Below, piece after piece: positions 41,541-50,209 of a DNA stretch of 64,000 nucleotides. The DNA is taken from the NCBI GenBank assembly GCA_016713565.1, contig JADJOX010000007.1, positions 1,416,501 to 1,480,500 of the forward strand, written 5' to 3'. The notes below the pieces were generated by a model. It did no database searches, was not told the origin of the DNA, and saw only the letters and a list, made by a program, of their open reading frames with translations. Origin of the DNA: Ignavibacteriota bacterium. GTDB taxonomy: Bacteria > Bacteroidota > Ignavibacteria > Ignavibacteriales > Melioribacteraceae. Numbering within the stretch: the stretch's first letter is position 1; every line of letters starts with the position of its first letter. The translations under genes were made by a program, and so were the position numbers.

Positions 41541-44081
41541 ATGATAAAGTCATTCCAACTTTTATTTGTTATTTTATTACTAATTTTTTCTAAAAACCTT
41601 GTTGCGCAAATCCCAACCAGTAAAGGGCAGTGGAAATTCGAAAACCAAAATAATCTAATCGAAGCAACGCTAGGAAATAATTTATCTGTAACCGGATCAA
41701 TAAACTCCGTTACAGGGCCAACAGAAGATAATAAAGCAATTAAAATTGACGTAGGAAGTTATTTAACCGCAGAGCATGGTATTTCGGCGAATGGCGGCGG
41801 AAATAAAGTTAACGAATACACGATTCAAATTGATTTTAAAATTCCTATAGTTAATGTATGGCATACTTTTTTTCAGCTGAATGAACTTAACAATGATGAC
41901 GGCGATTGTTTCATAAATCCAAGCGGAAACATAGGCGTTGCCGCAACCGGATATTCGCAATATGCAGTTAAAGCAAATGAGTGGTACAGGCTTGTAATTT
42001 CTGTAAAAAATGGAGTGCAGTATAAATATTTTCTCGATGGAAATTTAATGAACGTAGGAACCTTCCAAGCTGTTGACGATAGATTTAGTTTAGCTGATAA
42101 AATTTTATTCTTTGGTGATAATGATGCTGAAGATAATGAAATTTATTGCGCGGAAATCGCAATTTGGGATAAAGCTTTTTCTGATTATGAAGCAGCAAGT
42201 CTGGGAGGATTTGGACATAAACTAAATTATAACGCTCCGCAGCAATTAATTTTAGTTCCTTATTTGCAGACACCTCAGCCAAACTCAATATACGTTTGCT
42301 GGCATGATTCGCTGAGCAATATTACACAAGTAAATTACGGTACAACACAGGCTTTGGGACAAACAACAAACGGAACCAGTGAAATAATTACGGCTCCTTA
42401 TAGATGGCATACCGTTAAATTAACAGATCTAATTCCAAATACTGAATATTTTTATAAAGCAATAAGCGGAAGCGGCGAATCTAAAATATATTCATTTAAA
42501 ACACTTCCCGATGAAAATTATAAAGGTAAAATAAGATTTCTTATGTTCAGCGACACGCATGCCTCCGATACTACAATGGCTATGAAGGTTTTGAAGGAAT
42601 CGCGTAAAAAAATAGAAGAACTATACGGAGAAGATGTACAGAACAATATAAATTTTGTTTTACATTGCGGGGATCTTGTTGTAAGCGGAAATAGTATTAC
42701 ACAATATACCGAAGAATATTTTGCGCCAATGTCTCAACTTTCATCTAACATTCCATTTGTAACTGTAACCGGGAACCATGAAGGCGAAAATCAAATTTAT
42801 TATAATTATATGAAATATGATGATATTTCAGCGTATCCCACAATTGCCGGAATAAATGAAAGATTTTGGTCATTTAAGGCAGGCGGCACATTGTTCATTG
42901 GCTTAAACACAAATATTGTTCCAACATTAGGGGGAACGCAAAAAAGCTGGCTGGAAAATCAATTAAAAGCTGCCGAAAATGATTCTACAATAAATTTTGT
43001 TTTCATAATTTCGCATCATTTTGCTATAACCGAATTATGGGGCGAAGGTGAAAATTTTGATGCAGGTCCCGGATATATTAAAACGCAAATTTATCCGCTT
43101 CTTAAAAAATATTCAAAAGTTATTCAGCATTCTTACGGACATACTCATGGTTTTGAAAGAGGAACTTATGAATCGAACAATGAACAGGGAGATTTTAGAG
43201 TTATATGCAGCGGCGGCGGCGGCGGACCAACCGATAGATGGGGAGTTTATGTAAACAACGATTATCCGAATATTCATATTACTCATGATCATTACTTTTT
43301 CCAATTAATGGAAATTGATGTAGAAAATAAAACTTATGAAGCTTCATTATATAGCTTGGGAAATTCAAGCAAACCATTAAACACTGTAAAGCTTGATCAT
43401 TGGTACAAGAAAAAGAATCAGCCTGAACCGGCTAAACCTATTGCAAATTTACCGAATTCTAATGAAGAAAATATAATTTTTAATACCTCTCAATACGAAG
43501 GAATCGATTCTTTAATGACAGCGCGAATTCAAATTGCAGAAGATGAGAACTTCAGTTTAATTAATCTCGATTCTATGGTAAATTGGAAAGACATCTATGA
43601 AGTTGATGAATTTTTTAATCCTATTGACAGAAATAAAAATATCGATCTGACAAAAATTTCAATAAGAACTTCGGCACTAGATCAAAATAAAAATTATTAC
43701 TACAGAGTAAAATATAGAGACCATAATCTTAAATGGAGTGAATGGTCAAACTCAATTATGTTTAACCCGATAACAAATATCGTATCTGAAAAAGAATTAC
43801 CGTCAATATTTAAATTGGAACAGAATTATCCTAATCCGTTCAATCCGGTTACGGTTATAAAATATCAAATTCCATTTGTCCAAAAACTTAATGCTGTAAA
43901 CGTAAGCTTAAAAATTTATGATATTCTTGGAAGAGAAGTAAAAGCTTTAGTAAACAGAGTTCAGAAACCCGGAAATTATGAAATTGTGTTCAATGCGGAA
44001 AATTTGCCGAGCGGAACATATTTTTATAAAATATCCGCGGGAAATTTTAGTGATGTAAAAAAAATGATTTTGCTGAAATAG
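41541..44081 (+). CDS. Secreted LamG / purple acid phosphatase protein with T9SS sorting domain
   Basis: An 846-residue exported protein. Signal peptide (residues about 1-22, FSKNLVAQ), then a LamG-like concanavalin domain (about 25-220), a fibronectin-like purple-acid-phosphatase N-domain (PQPNSIYVCWHDSLSNITQVNYG, in part), and a metallophosphatase core with FSDTHASD, HCGDLV, VTGNHEGE, ISHHFAI and YGHTHGFERG. The last about 85 residues are a type IX sorting domain (NYPNPFNPVTVIKYQIP, SGTYFYKIS, KKMILLK). It should be displayed on the cell surface or released. An AGGG ribosome site precedes ATG 41541. Confidence 0.9.
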   Translation: MIKSFQLLFVILLLIFSKNLVAQIPTSKGQWKFENQNNLIEATLGNNLSVTGSINSVTGPTEDNKAIKIDVGSYLTAEHGISANGGGNKVNEYTIQIDFKIPIVNVWHTFFQLNELNNDDGDCFINPSGNIGVAATGYSQYAVKANEWYRLVISVKNGVQYKYFLDGNLMNVGTFQAVDDRFSLADKILFFGDNDAEDNEIYCAEIAIWDKAFSDYEAASLGGFGHKLNYNAPQQLILVPYLQTPQPNSIYVCWHDSLSNITQVNYGTTQALGQTTNGTSEIITAPYRWHTVKLTDLIPNTEYFYKAISGSGESKIYSFKTLPDENYKGKIRFLMFSDTHASDTTMAMKVLKESRKKIEELYGEDVQNNINFVLHCGDLVVSGNSITQYTEEYFAPMSQLSSNIPFVTVTGNHEGENQIYYNYMKYDDISAYPTIAGINERFWSFKAGGTLFIGLNTNIVPTLGGTQKSWLENQLKAAENDSTINFVFIISHHFAITELWGEGENFDAGPGYIKTQIYPLLKKYSKVIQHSYGHTHGFERGTYESNNEQGDFRVICSGGGGGPTDRWGVYVNNDYPNIHITHDHYFFQLMEIDVENKTYEASLYSLGNSSKPLNTVKLDHWYKKKNQPEPAKPIANLPNSNEENIIFNTSQYEGIDSLMTARIQIAEDENFSLINLDSMVNWKDIYEVDEFFNPIDRNKNIDLTKISIRTSALDQNKNYYYRVKYRDHNLKWSEWSNSIMFNPITNIVSEKELPSIFKLEQNYPNPFNPVTVIKYQIPFVQKLNAVNVSLKIYDILGREVKALVNRVQKPGNYEIVFNAENLPSGTYFYKISAGNFSDVKKMILLK

Positions 44082-44146
44082 CATTTAAATTTTGAACAAA
44101 GTTTACAAATAGTAATTGCAAACAAATCATTTTTAAATTATATTCG

Positions 44147-44168
44147 TGTACGTAAACGTATAGGTTTG
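44147..44168 (+). promoter_or_regulatory. MerR-type operator and promoter of the merR-hydrolase operon
   Basis: TGTACGTAAACGTATA (44147-44162) is a near-palindrome with perfect TACGT-AA-ACGTA core. It overlaps the first two bases of a TAnnTTTG -7 box, TAGGTTTG (44161-44168). A position 20 nt upstream has TTA rather than TTG. An operator sitting between a weak -33 and the -7 is the classic MerR arrangement. It lies 23 bp before the regulator gene. Confidence 0.68.
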
Positions 44169-44191
44169 TTTAATAATAACGTTAAGGTACA

Positions 44192-44908
44192 ATGAATAGT
44201 ATATTCTTTAGAAAAGATTTTATTAAAGAAACCGGCATAACGGATAAAGTTCTTCATGAATTTGAGACGAACAATTTATTAAAACCGGCCGGATTTACAG
44301 AAGACAAAACCGCTTTCTACACAAAAGTTTCGGTAGAACAAGTTAACATGCTTAAATCTTTAACGGATTTAGGTTATGCTATACCGGAACTGCAAAAAAT
44401 CGTAAAAAAAATCGGACTCCCCAACAATTCCAAACTTCAGCAAGAAGAAAAGAACATGGAGAAATTTATTACCATCAGCAGCCTTGCCGATCAAGCTGGT
44501 GTTAGTCCCAGAACAATTAAACATTGGGAAGAAAAAGGAATTATCGAATCTGAAATGAGAAGTTCAGGCGGATTCAGACTTTACTCGCAGACGTATATCT
44601 ATATGTGTAAATTGATAAAAGATCTTCAGCTGTTTAATTATTCATTAGAAGAAATAAAAACAATATCAGATTATTTTAGAGATTTTCTATTAATTAGCAA
44701 CGATTTAAATCATTATACTCAAAAAGAAACACAAGAACGCCTTGATGCCATGAGCGGTGCGATCGTTCAGCTTTTTTCCAAAATGAACATGCTTAAAGAG
44801 GGAATTTCCAGATGGGAAAATTTGCTCAAAACAAAGCAGAAAGAAATTCAGTCAATTAAAGTGAAAAACACAAAACGTAAAATTTCAAACGATAAAATTG
44901 AGATATAG
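44192..44908 (+). CDS. Tandem MerR-like transcriptional regulator
   Basis: A 238-residue protein with two MerR-type segments. Residues about 1-80 (FFRKDFIKETGITDKVLHEFETNNLL ... YAIPELQKIVKKIG) are a degenerate MerR fold. Residues about 90-165 are canonical: FITISSLADQAGVSPRTIKHWEEKG, with FRLYSQTYIYMCKLIKDLQLFNYSLEEIK (quoted in parts) after it. The last 70 residues are a helical coiled-coil. No cofactor-binding Cys or B12 domain is visible, so the signal is unknown. The operator upstream fits autoregulation. Its stop codon directly precedes the TTG start of an alpha/beta hydrolase. Confidence 0.8.
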   Translation: MNSIFFRKDFIKETGITDKVLHEFETNNLLKPAGFTEDKTAFYTKVSVEQVNMLKSLTDLGYAIPELQKIVKKIGLPNNSKLQQEEKNMEKFITISSLADQAGVSPRTIKHWEEKGIIESEMRSSGGFRLYSQTYIYMCKLIKDLQLFNYSLEEIKTISDYFRDFLLISNDLNHYTQKETQERLDAMSGAIVQLFSKMNMLKEGISRWENLLKTKQKEIQSIKVKNTKRKISNDKIEI

Positions 44909-46081
44909 TTGGACTATTTTGAACAAAATATTTATCTGAAAAATTTATTCAATATTAATAATTCTGAAATAAAATTGAGTGAGTTTTTTGCGACACTTTA
45001 TAACCAGCCTTTTTTATCAAATGTCAGCAATGAGTTTAACTTTGCCAATAATAATATTTCGGATGAAAATGATTTTGTAAACGAAATGTTCAAATATTCG
45101 GACGATAGAAAGATTGAAGAAAATAATAAATTTAATTACATAATTATTAAAAACAATTCGATTAAAAGAGCCAAAGACGTAATATTTTTATTTCACGGTT
45201 TAAATGAAAGAATTTGGGATAAATATCTTCCTTGGGCGCTTAACTTAAATAAACAAACCGGAAAAGCAGTAATTCTTTTTCCAATTGCGTTTCATATGAA
45301 CAGGGCTCCGTTGAGCTGGAGCAATCCCAGACTAATGAAAAAAATGTCGGACATTAGAATAAAAAAATTCAATGGAATTCAAAACTCAACGTTTGCAAAT
45401 GCCGCATTAAGTACAAGGCTTCACAGCAATCCTTCAAGATTTTTTACCTCTGGTTTTCAAACTTTTTCTGATGTAACAAAATTAATTGAGGAAATTAGAA
45501 ACGGCGAAAACAAATATATTTATGATGATTGCTCTATTGATTTTTTCGGGTATTCAATTGGAGCATTATTAGCAGAAGTTTTGTTAATGTCAAACCCGAA
45601 TAAATTTTTTGAAAAATCTAAGCTGTTTATGTTCTGCGGGGGACCGACTTTCGATATTATGTTTCCGGTGGCAAAAGCAATTTTAGACAGTGAAGCATAC
45701 AATTCAATGAGCATTTTCTTTAAAGTTTTTGATGATTATTTGAATAACGGAAAAATTGAAAGAACATCGCTGCCCGAAATAAAATATTTCAAAAGTCTAT
45801 TATCACAATATGGATTAAGAAATATAAGAGAAGAAAGATTGCTGGAGTTGAAAGACAGGATATTTGCGGTTTCATTAATAAAAGATAAAGTCGTACCCCC
45901 GGAATCCGTTATAAATACTTTAAATGGTTCAAACAAAAAAATCCCAATAAGAACAATGATCACGGATTTTCCATATTCATATTCACATGAAATTCCCTTC
46001 CCGGCAGATAAAGAACAAAGAGAAATTGTAAATATCAACTTTAATAATATTTTTGAACTAGCATCAAATTATCTGAATTAA
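44909..46081 (+). CDS. Alpha/beta-hydrolase fold protein (DUF6051-like), MerR partner
   Basis: A 390-residue cytoplasmic protein. FLFHGLNERIWDKYLPWALNL carries the oxyanion-type HG, and DFFGYSIGALLAEVLL supplies a G-Y-S-I-G nucleophile elbow (Ser about residue 214). IFAVSLIKDKVVPPESV gives the Asp strand, and SHEIPFP near the end a His candidate, so a full Ser-Asp-His triad is plausible. It resembles DUF6051 by recollection only. The gene begins with TTG immediately after the merR stop (zero spacing), so it is coexpressed and likely controlled by the MerR protein. Substrate unknown. Confidence 0.75.
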   Translation: MDYFEQNIYLKNLFNINNSEIKLSEFFATLYNQPFLSNVSNEFNFANNNISDENDFVNEMFKYSDDRKIEENNKFNYIIIKNNSIKRAKDVIFLFHGLNERIWDKYLPWALNLNKQTGKAVILFPIAFHMNRAPLSWSNPRLMKKMSDIRIKKFNGIQNSTFANAALSTRLHSNPSRFFTSGFQTFSDVTKLIEEIRNGENKYIYDDCSIDFFGYSIGALLAEVLLMSNPNKFFEKSKLFMFCGGPTFDIMFPVAKAILDSEAYNSMSIFFKVFDDYLNNGKIERTSLPEIKYFKSLLSQYGLRNIREERLLELKDRIFAVSLIKDKVVPPESVINTLNGSNKKIPIRTMITDFPYSYSHEIPFPADKEQREIVNINFNNIFELASNYLN

Positions 46082-46187
46082 CTATAAATAAAACTTTGTG
46101 CCTTAGCGACTTATCGGTAATTCTCTTTCTTCACCACACTGACACAAAACCTCGATTGAAACAATTAAATCTTGAAAATAATTTGAA

Positions 46188-46961
46188 CTAAAATTTCAAT
46201 TCTATACCGACAGGACAGTGGTCTGAACCCATAACATCCGGCAACACGAATGCATTTTTTAAATTTTTCTTTAAATTTTCACTGATGTAAAAATAATCAA
46301 TTCTCCAGCCGACATTACGTTCGCGCGCTCTTGTTACTTGATCCCACCAAGTATAAACTTCCGGCTTGTCATTAAACATACGTAGCGAATCAATAAATCC
46401 TTCTCCCAAAAATCTATCAATCCAAGCTCTTTCTTCCGGCAAGAATCCTGAAACATTTGAATTTTCTTTTGGTCTGGCTAAGTCAATTTCTTTATGCGCG
46501 GTATTTACATCGCCGCAGATTATAATTTTTTTTCCTTTTTTCAATAGATCAACGGCATGTGATTGAAATGCTTCATAAAAATCCATTTTATATTTCAAGC
46601 GTACAGCGTCTTTTTTTCCATTTGGATAATAGATATTATAAAGCGTAAAATCTTTGTATTCGGCAATTAAAATCCTTCCTTCACAGTCAAACTCGGGAAT
46701 TCCGAATCCTCTTTCAACGCTAATAGGTTTTACTTTTGTATAAATTGCAGTGCCGCTGTATCCCTTTTTAACACCTTGACAAAAAAATGACTCATATCCA
46801 TTAATTTTGGTTAAAGAATCATCAAGCTGTTCTTCCCAGGCTTTCGTTTCTTGTATGCAAAGTATATCGGGATTTTCATTTAATAACCATTCATGGAATC
46901 CTTTTTTTGCAACAGCACGAATTCCGTTTACATTCCACGATAATAATTTTAAGCCTTTCAT
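46188..46961 (-). CDS. xth: Exodeoxyribonuclease III
   Basis: A 257-residue AP endonuclease/3'-5' exonuclease of base-excision repair. Motifs in order: LKLLSWNVNGIRAVAKKGF (Asn), CIQETK (metal-binding Glu), YNIYYPNG, ICGDVNTAHKEIDLARPK (Asp, Asn), ERAWIDRFL, YTWWDQ and GSDHCPVGIELKF (catalytic Asp-His at the C-terminus). All catalytic positions are present and the length is normal for the ExoIII family. It is monocistronic, converging with the MerR-hydrolase pair. Confidence 0.95.
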   Translation of the reverse strand: MKGLKLLSWNVNGIRAVAKKGFHEWLLNENPDILCIQETKAWEEQLDDSLTKINGYESFFCQGVKKGYSGTAIYTKVKPISVERGFGIPEFDCEGRILIAEYKDFTLYNIYYPNGKKDAVRLKYKMDFYEAFQSHAVDLLKKGKKIIICGDVNTAHKEIDLARPKENSNVSGFLPEERAWIDRFLGEGFIDSLRMFNDKPEVYTWWDQVTRARERNVGWRIDYFYISENLKKNLKNAFVLPDVMGSDHCPVGIELKF

Positions 46962-47031
46962 AAAATTCCTTTCTTGTTTTAGAATTATATTGAAGTCAAT
47001 TTACTAAATAATGAAAAATGTTTTTGATCAA

Positions 47032-48279
47032 TTATTTAATATATAGAGACCAATAATTATACAGAATTTTGCTGTGATGACCTTTGAGCAAAATTAAATG
47101 ATTGCCAAGCGGATTGCTTAAAAGGTCAGCAACTTTACCTCTTGATAATTTTATTTCCACTTGAGTTCTGCACAAATGTTCAGAATTTCCGGACTGAATG
47201 ATCTTACCTTCGGCAATCCATATTTTTTCCATTCTTTTTCCGCCGATACGAAGCAGAGTCACTTTTTCGTTTTCCAAAGTTCCTTGAATCCCCACTCCAA
47301 TTCCGGATTCAAAATGTGATCTCAAATTATAATTTTTTACTATGCTTCTTGGAACCGTACAATGCGCGAGCCACAATGAATTTTGCTCTTCATCCAATTG
47401 AACGGGGTTTGCCATCCAAGGGATTTGGTTTAATAATTTATTTGTCCATAACATCGCGACAGTACTAACCAAATCGCCTTCACATCCGGCAATATAACCG
47501 TCATCATTTAATTGAGATAATCCAAAACAGCCGGTTGTTTTTATATTAAGAACTAAATCAAAACAGCGAATTGTTAGCGCGTCTAATTTATATTTTTCCA
47601 CAAGAGCTTTTAATACCAAATAAATCTTAACATTATTTTGAATATCAATTTTTGTTGGTTCGGCGATTGATTGTGCATTTTCCGAAAGAGAGTTAAAATA
47701 ATTATTTAAATCCGATTCAGAAATATTCTCAAGTGAATCTGTTACTTCTTCCATTGTTATTGGGATAACTTTAGGTCCCCAACTATTTTTCACTATATTT
47801 TCACTTGGACTACTGGCAATAAGCCAATCTGAAGGTTTTCCAATTAATCCAATTTTTGCGTTTGATAAATAATCATTTACATGTAAGTGTTTTACCGATT
47901 TAATTAATTTTTTTAAGCTCTTTTTATCGTTATGATCATTAAAATAAAAAATCCTTCCGGTTAATCCATTTTGCTGAAGTTTAGCTAAAATTTCTAAACA
48001 AGCAGGTAGTGAATTATGTGTTGGATGAGCGACTAAAAATATGGGTTCGTTTTTAATAAAAGTCTTTTTTTTCTTTAACAAGTTTAAAAACAATTTTTCT
48101 GTGCCGCCGGTAATTATAAAATAAACCAAAGGGATTTTATCGTTTATATTTTTTGCTGTTGATCTTATGCCTCCCAATTTTTCAAGAGATGAAAAAAATT
48201 TACCGCCGATTTTTAAAAGTTCTTCATCAGTTTTAATAAATTCTGAGTTTAAAGGGATAAATCTAAATTCATCTGACAT
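47032..48279 (-). CDS. L-fucose/L-arabinose isomerase-like protein
   Basis: A 415-residue cytoplasmic protein related to the C-terminal part of L-fucose isomerases. GCFGLSQLNDDGYIAGCEGDLVSTVAML (in part: FGLSQLNDDGYIAGCEGDL) is the family landmark with metal-binding acidic residues, and the N-terminal half is a Rossmann-like alpha/beta region (VYFIITGGTEKLFLNLL ... FLVAHPTHNSLPACLEIL). A true aldose-ketose isomerase activity is not certain; homologues are often called FucI-like. It precedes a HAD phosphatase gene in reverse direction of transcription, 19 bp apart, suggesting one sugar-processing operon. Confidence 0.75.
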   Translation of the reverse strand: MSDEFRFIPLNSEFIKTDEELLKIGGKFFSSLEKLGGIRSTAKNINDKIPLVYFIITGGTEKLFLNLLKKKKTFIKNEPIFLVAHPTHNSLPACLEILAKLQQNGLTGRIFYFNDHNDKKSLKKLIKSVKHLHVNDYLSNAKIGLIGKPSDWLIASSPSENIVKNSWGPKVIPITMEEVTDSLENISESDLNNYFNSLSENAQSIAEPTKIDIQNNVKIYLVLKALVEKYKLDALTIRCFDLVLNIKTTGCFGLSQLNDDGYIAGCEGDLVSTVAMLWTNKLLNQIPWMANPVQLDEEQNSLWLAHCTVPRSIVKNYNLRSHFESGIGVGIQGTLENEKVTLLRIGGKRMEKIWIAEGKIIQSGNSEHLCRTQVEIKLSRGKVADLLSNPLGNHLILLKGHHSKILYNYWSLYIK

Positions 48280-48298
48280 TTTTCCTCGAGTATAATAT

Positions 48299-48958
48299 TT
48301 ATTTGGAGTTGAGTTTATTTAAAATATCAGGAAAATCTTCGAGAGAGTCAATAACAAATGCCGCTGAATTCAATACTTCTTTTGGAACTTCAACTTCTTT
48401 GCTTGGAACAGCAATTACGTTTGCGCCGGATGATACACCAGATCTTATTCCATCGCGCGAATCTTCCAATATTACGGTTTCTTTCGGCTCGGCATTTAAT
48501 CTTTTCATTACTTCAATATAAATATCCGGAAAAGGCTTTCCCCTTTGCAGATCGTCACTTGATAAAATAACTTCGAAATATTTTTCCCAATTATTTACTT
48601 CAAGAATTATTTCCATTAATTCTTTATAAGAGCCGGTCGCCAATCCGACTTTATATTTTTGTTTTGCGATATTTAACGCGTCCAAAGCGCCGGGCATAAG
48701 TTCAATTTCACCATTTCGATATAAATTTTTCATTCTATCTGTCACGCCGTGAAGAATTTCTTCTTTTGATAATACGCCGTTTACTTTATTGAATATATAA
48801 TCGATCCAAAATTTTGTCGGTACACCCATAGTTGAAGTTTGGTCTTCGTGAGTCCATTCAAGATTTATTGATTTCATCAGATTTACTTTTGCTTTAAACC
48901 AAACCGGTTCGGAATTTATTAATAGACCGTCCATATCAAAAATTATTGCTTTTATCAT
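48299..48958 (-). CDS. HAD-superfamily hydrolase (beta-phosphoglucomutase/phosphatase-like)
   Basis: A 219-residue HAD protein of the beta-PGM/2-deoxyglucose-6-phosphatase type. IIFDMDGLLINSEPVW carries the nucleophile Asp and the acid-base Asp (DxD), a four-helix cap follows, then GLATGSYK (motif II Ser/Thr), and RGKPFPDIYIEVMKRL plus VILEDSRDGIRSGVSSGA (motifs III and IV). It would dephosphorylate a sugar phosphate or interconvert sugar phosphates. It is transcribed ahead of the fucose-isomerase-like gene, 19 bp between them. Confidence 0.9.
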   Translation of the reverse strand: MIKAIIFDMDGLLINSEPVWFKAKVNLMKSINLEWTHEDQTSTMGVPTKFWIDYIFNKVNGVLSKEEILHGVTDRMKNLYRNGEIELMPGALDALNIAKQKYKVGLATGSYKELMEIILEVNNWEKYFEVILSSDDLQRGKPFPDIYIEVMKRLNAEPKETVILEDSRDGIRSGVSSGANVIAVPSKEVEVPKEVLNSAAFVIDSLEDFPDILNKLNSK

Positions 48959-49083
48959 TATTTGCCTGGTAAAAATTTTCGGAGTTATTTTTAGTTTAAA
49001 GGTAAATATAAATATAAATCGTAATTTAAAATAATTGGTTACGGATATTTAAATCTCGTTTATCACCAATATAATTATTATTT

Positions 49084-50037
49084 CTATGCAATTTTTCTTG
49101 AGATTTGTATTTCAATCTTTTTGGATTCTTCGAAAAAATAATTTACAGCAGTTATAGATAAAACAAAATTTTGCGACTTGCTTTCAACTATAACAGAATT
49201 ATTTGTTCCGTCCGATTCCGATATTTTATAACCATTGCAAAAAATTTTATAATACCAAATATTTTTACTTTTAGAAGGATCCCAAGTTAATTTAATTAAA
49301 TCATTGTCTACAAATTCATGTTCAATATTTTTTGGTGGTTTTGGAATACATAAATTATGATTTTTTCTTTGGACTAAAAGCCAATTTAGAATAGTAGATT
49401 CATTCCATGCGTTAATCCACGAATCATGACCGACATTTGGATATTCCGTGTATCTTACTTTAGTACCGCCCGCAAGTAAAATTGCATTATATATGTTTCT
49501 AGATTGTTCAACTGAAATTATCGGATCGGCATCTCCGTGAAATATCCACAATGGAGTTTCCTTTAAAATATTTGCCGTGGATGGCAAACCGCCGCCGCAA
49601 ACGGCAATTGCGGCAGTAAACATTTTAGGTTCTTTTACAAGTAAATTAAATACACCAAATCCGCCCATTGAAGCACCGTGAACATAAAATCTGTTTTCGT
49701 CAATGTTAAATTCTTTACGCAATAAATTTAGAATTTCAAAAACGTTTAACATTTCAGTTGTGTGCTTTTCATTATTGCTGTTTCCCCAAGCCATATTTGG
49801 ATTTGTTGTTTTTGGAGTAACAACTATGCATGGATCAATAGAAATAATCGGCTCATTATACCAAGGTAAATTCCATGAGGTAGTGTCTAGTTTTCCATGT
49901 AAAACCAAAATAAGCGGATATTTAGTTTTTGTGCTGTAGTTTGGCGGAACGAACAATCCAAAACGCATATTATTATGGAGTCTTTCTTCGTAACCCAATG
50001 GTAAATTAGTTTCATTTACAAAAAAGATTTTCTGCAT
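49084..50037 (-). CDS. Alpha/beta hydrolase esterase with C-terminal Fn3-like domain
   Basis: A 317-residue hydrolase similar to PHB-depolymerase/feruloyl-esterase-type enzymes. LILVLHGKLD begins the fold, YVHGASMGGFGVFNLL holds the catalytic Ser in G-A-S-M-G, IFHGDADPIISVEQS the Asp region, and YPNVGHDSWINAW the His. Residues about 225-317 (EHEFVDNDLIKLTWDPSKSKNIWYYKIF, in part) look like a fibronectin type III domain. No signal peptide was seen. It may act on carbohydrate esters, in keeping with nearby sugar genes. Confidence 0.82.
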   Translation of the reverse strand: MQKIFFVNETNLPLGYEERLHNNMRFGLFVPPNYSTKTKYPLILVLHGKLDTTSWNLPWYNEPIISIDPCIVVTPKTTNPNMAWGNSNNEKHTTEMLNVFEILNLLRKEFNIDENRFYVHGASMGGFGVFNLLVKEPKMFTAAIAVCGGGLPSTANILKETPLWIFHGDADPIISVEQSRNIYNAILLAGGTKVRYTEYPNVGHDSWINAWNESTILNWLLVQRKNHNLCIPKPPKNIEHEFVDNDLIKLTWDPSKSKNIWYYKIFCNGYKISESDGTNNSVIVESKSQNFVLSITAVNYFFEESKKIEIQISRKIA

Positions 50038-50209
50038 ATTTAGTTAATTCACATTTATCTTTATAAAAATATTATTGAATGTTTAGAAATTGTAAGAATT
50101 AGAAACCAATTTATGCAGCCTGTCAATTTTTAACTATTGCGATTAATTTTATGAATTATATTTACATTTACTGAAACTGAATTAGTTTTTATAGTGTAGC
50201 ATGCCAAAT

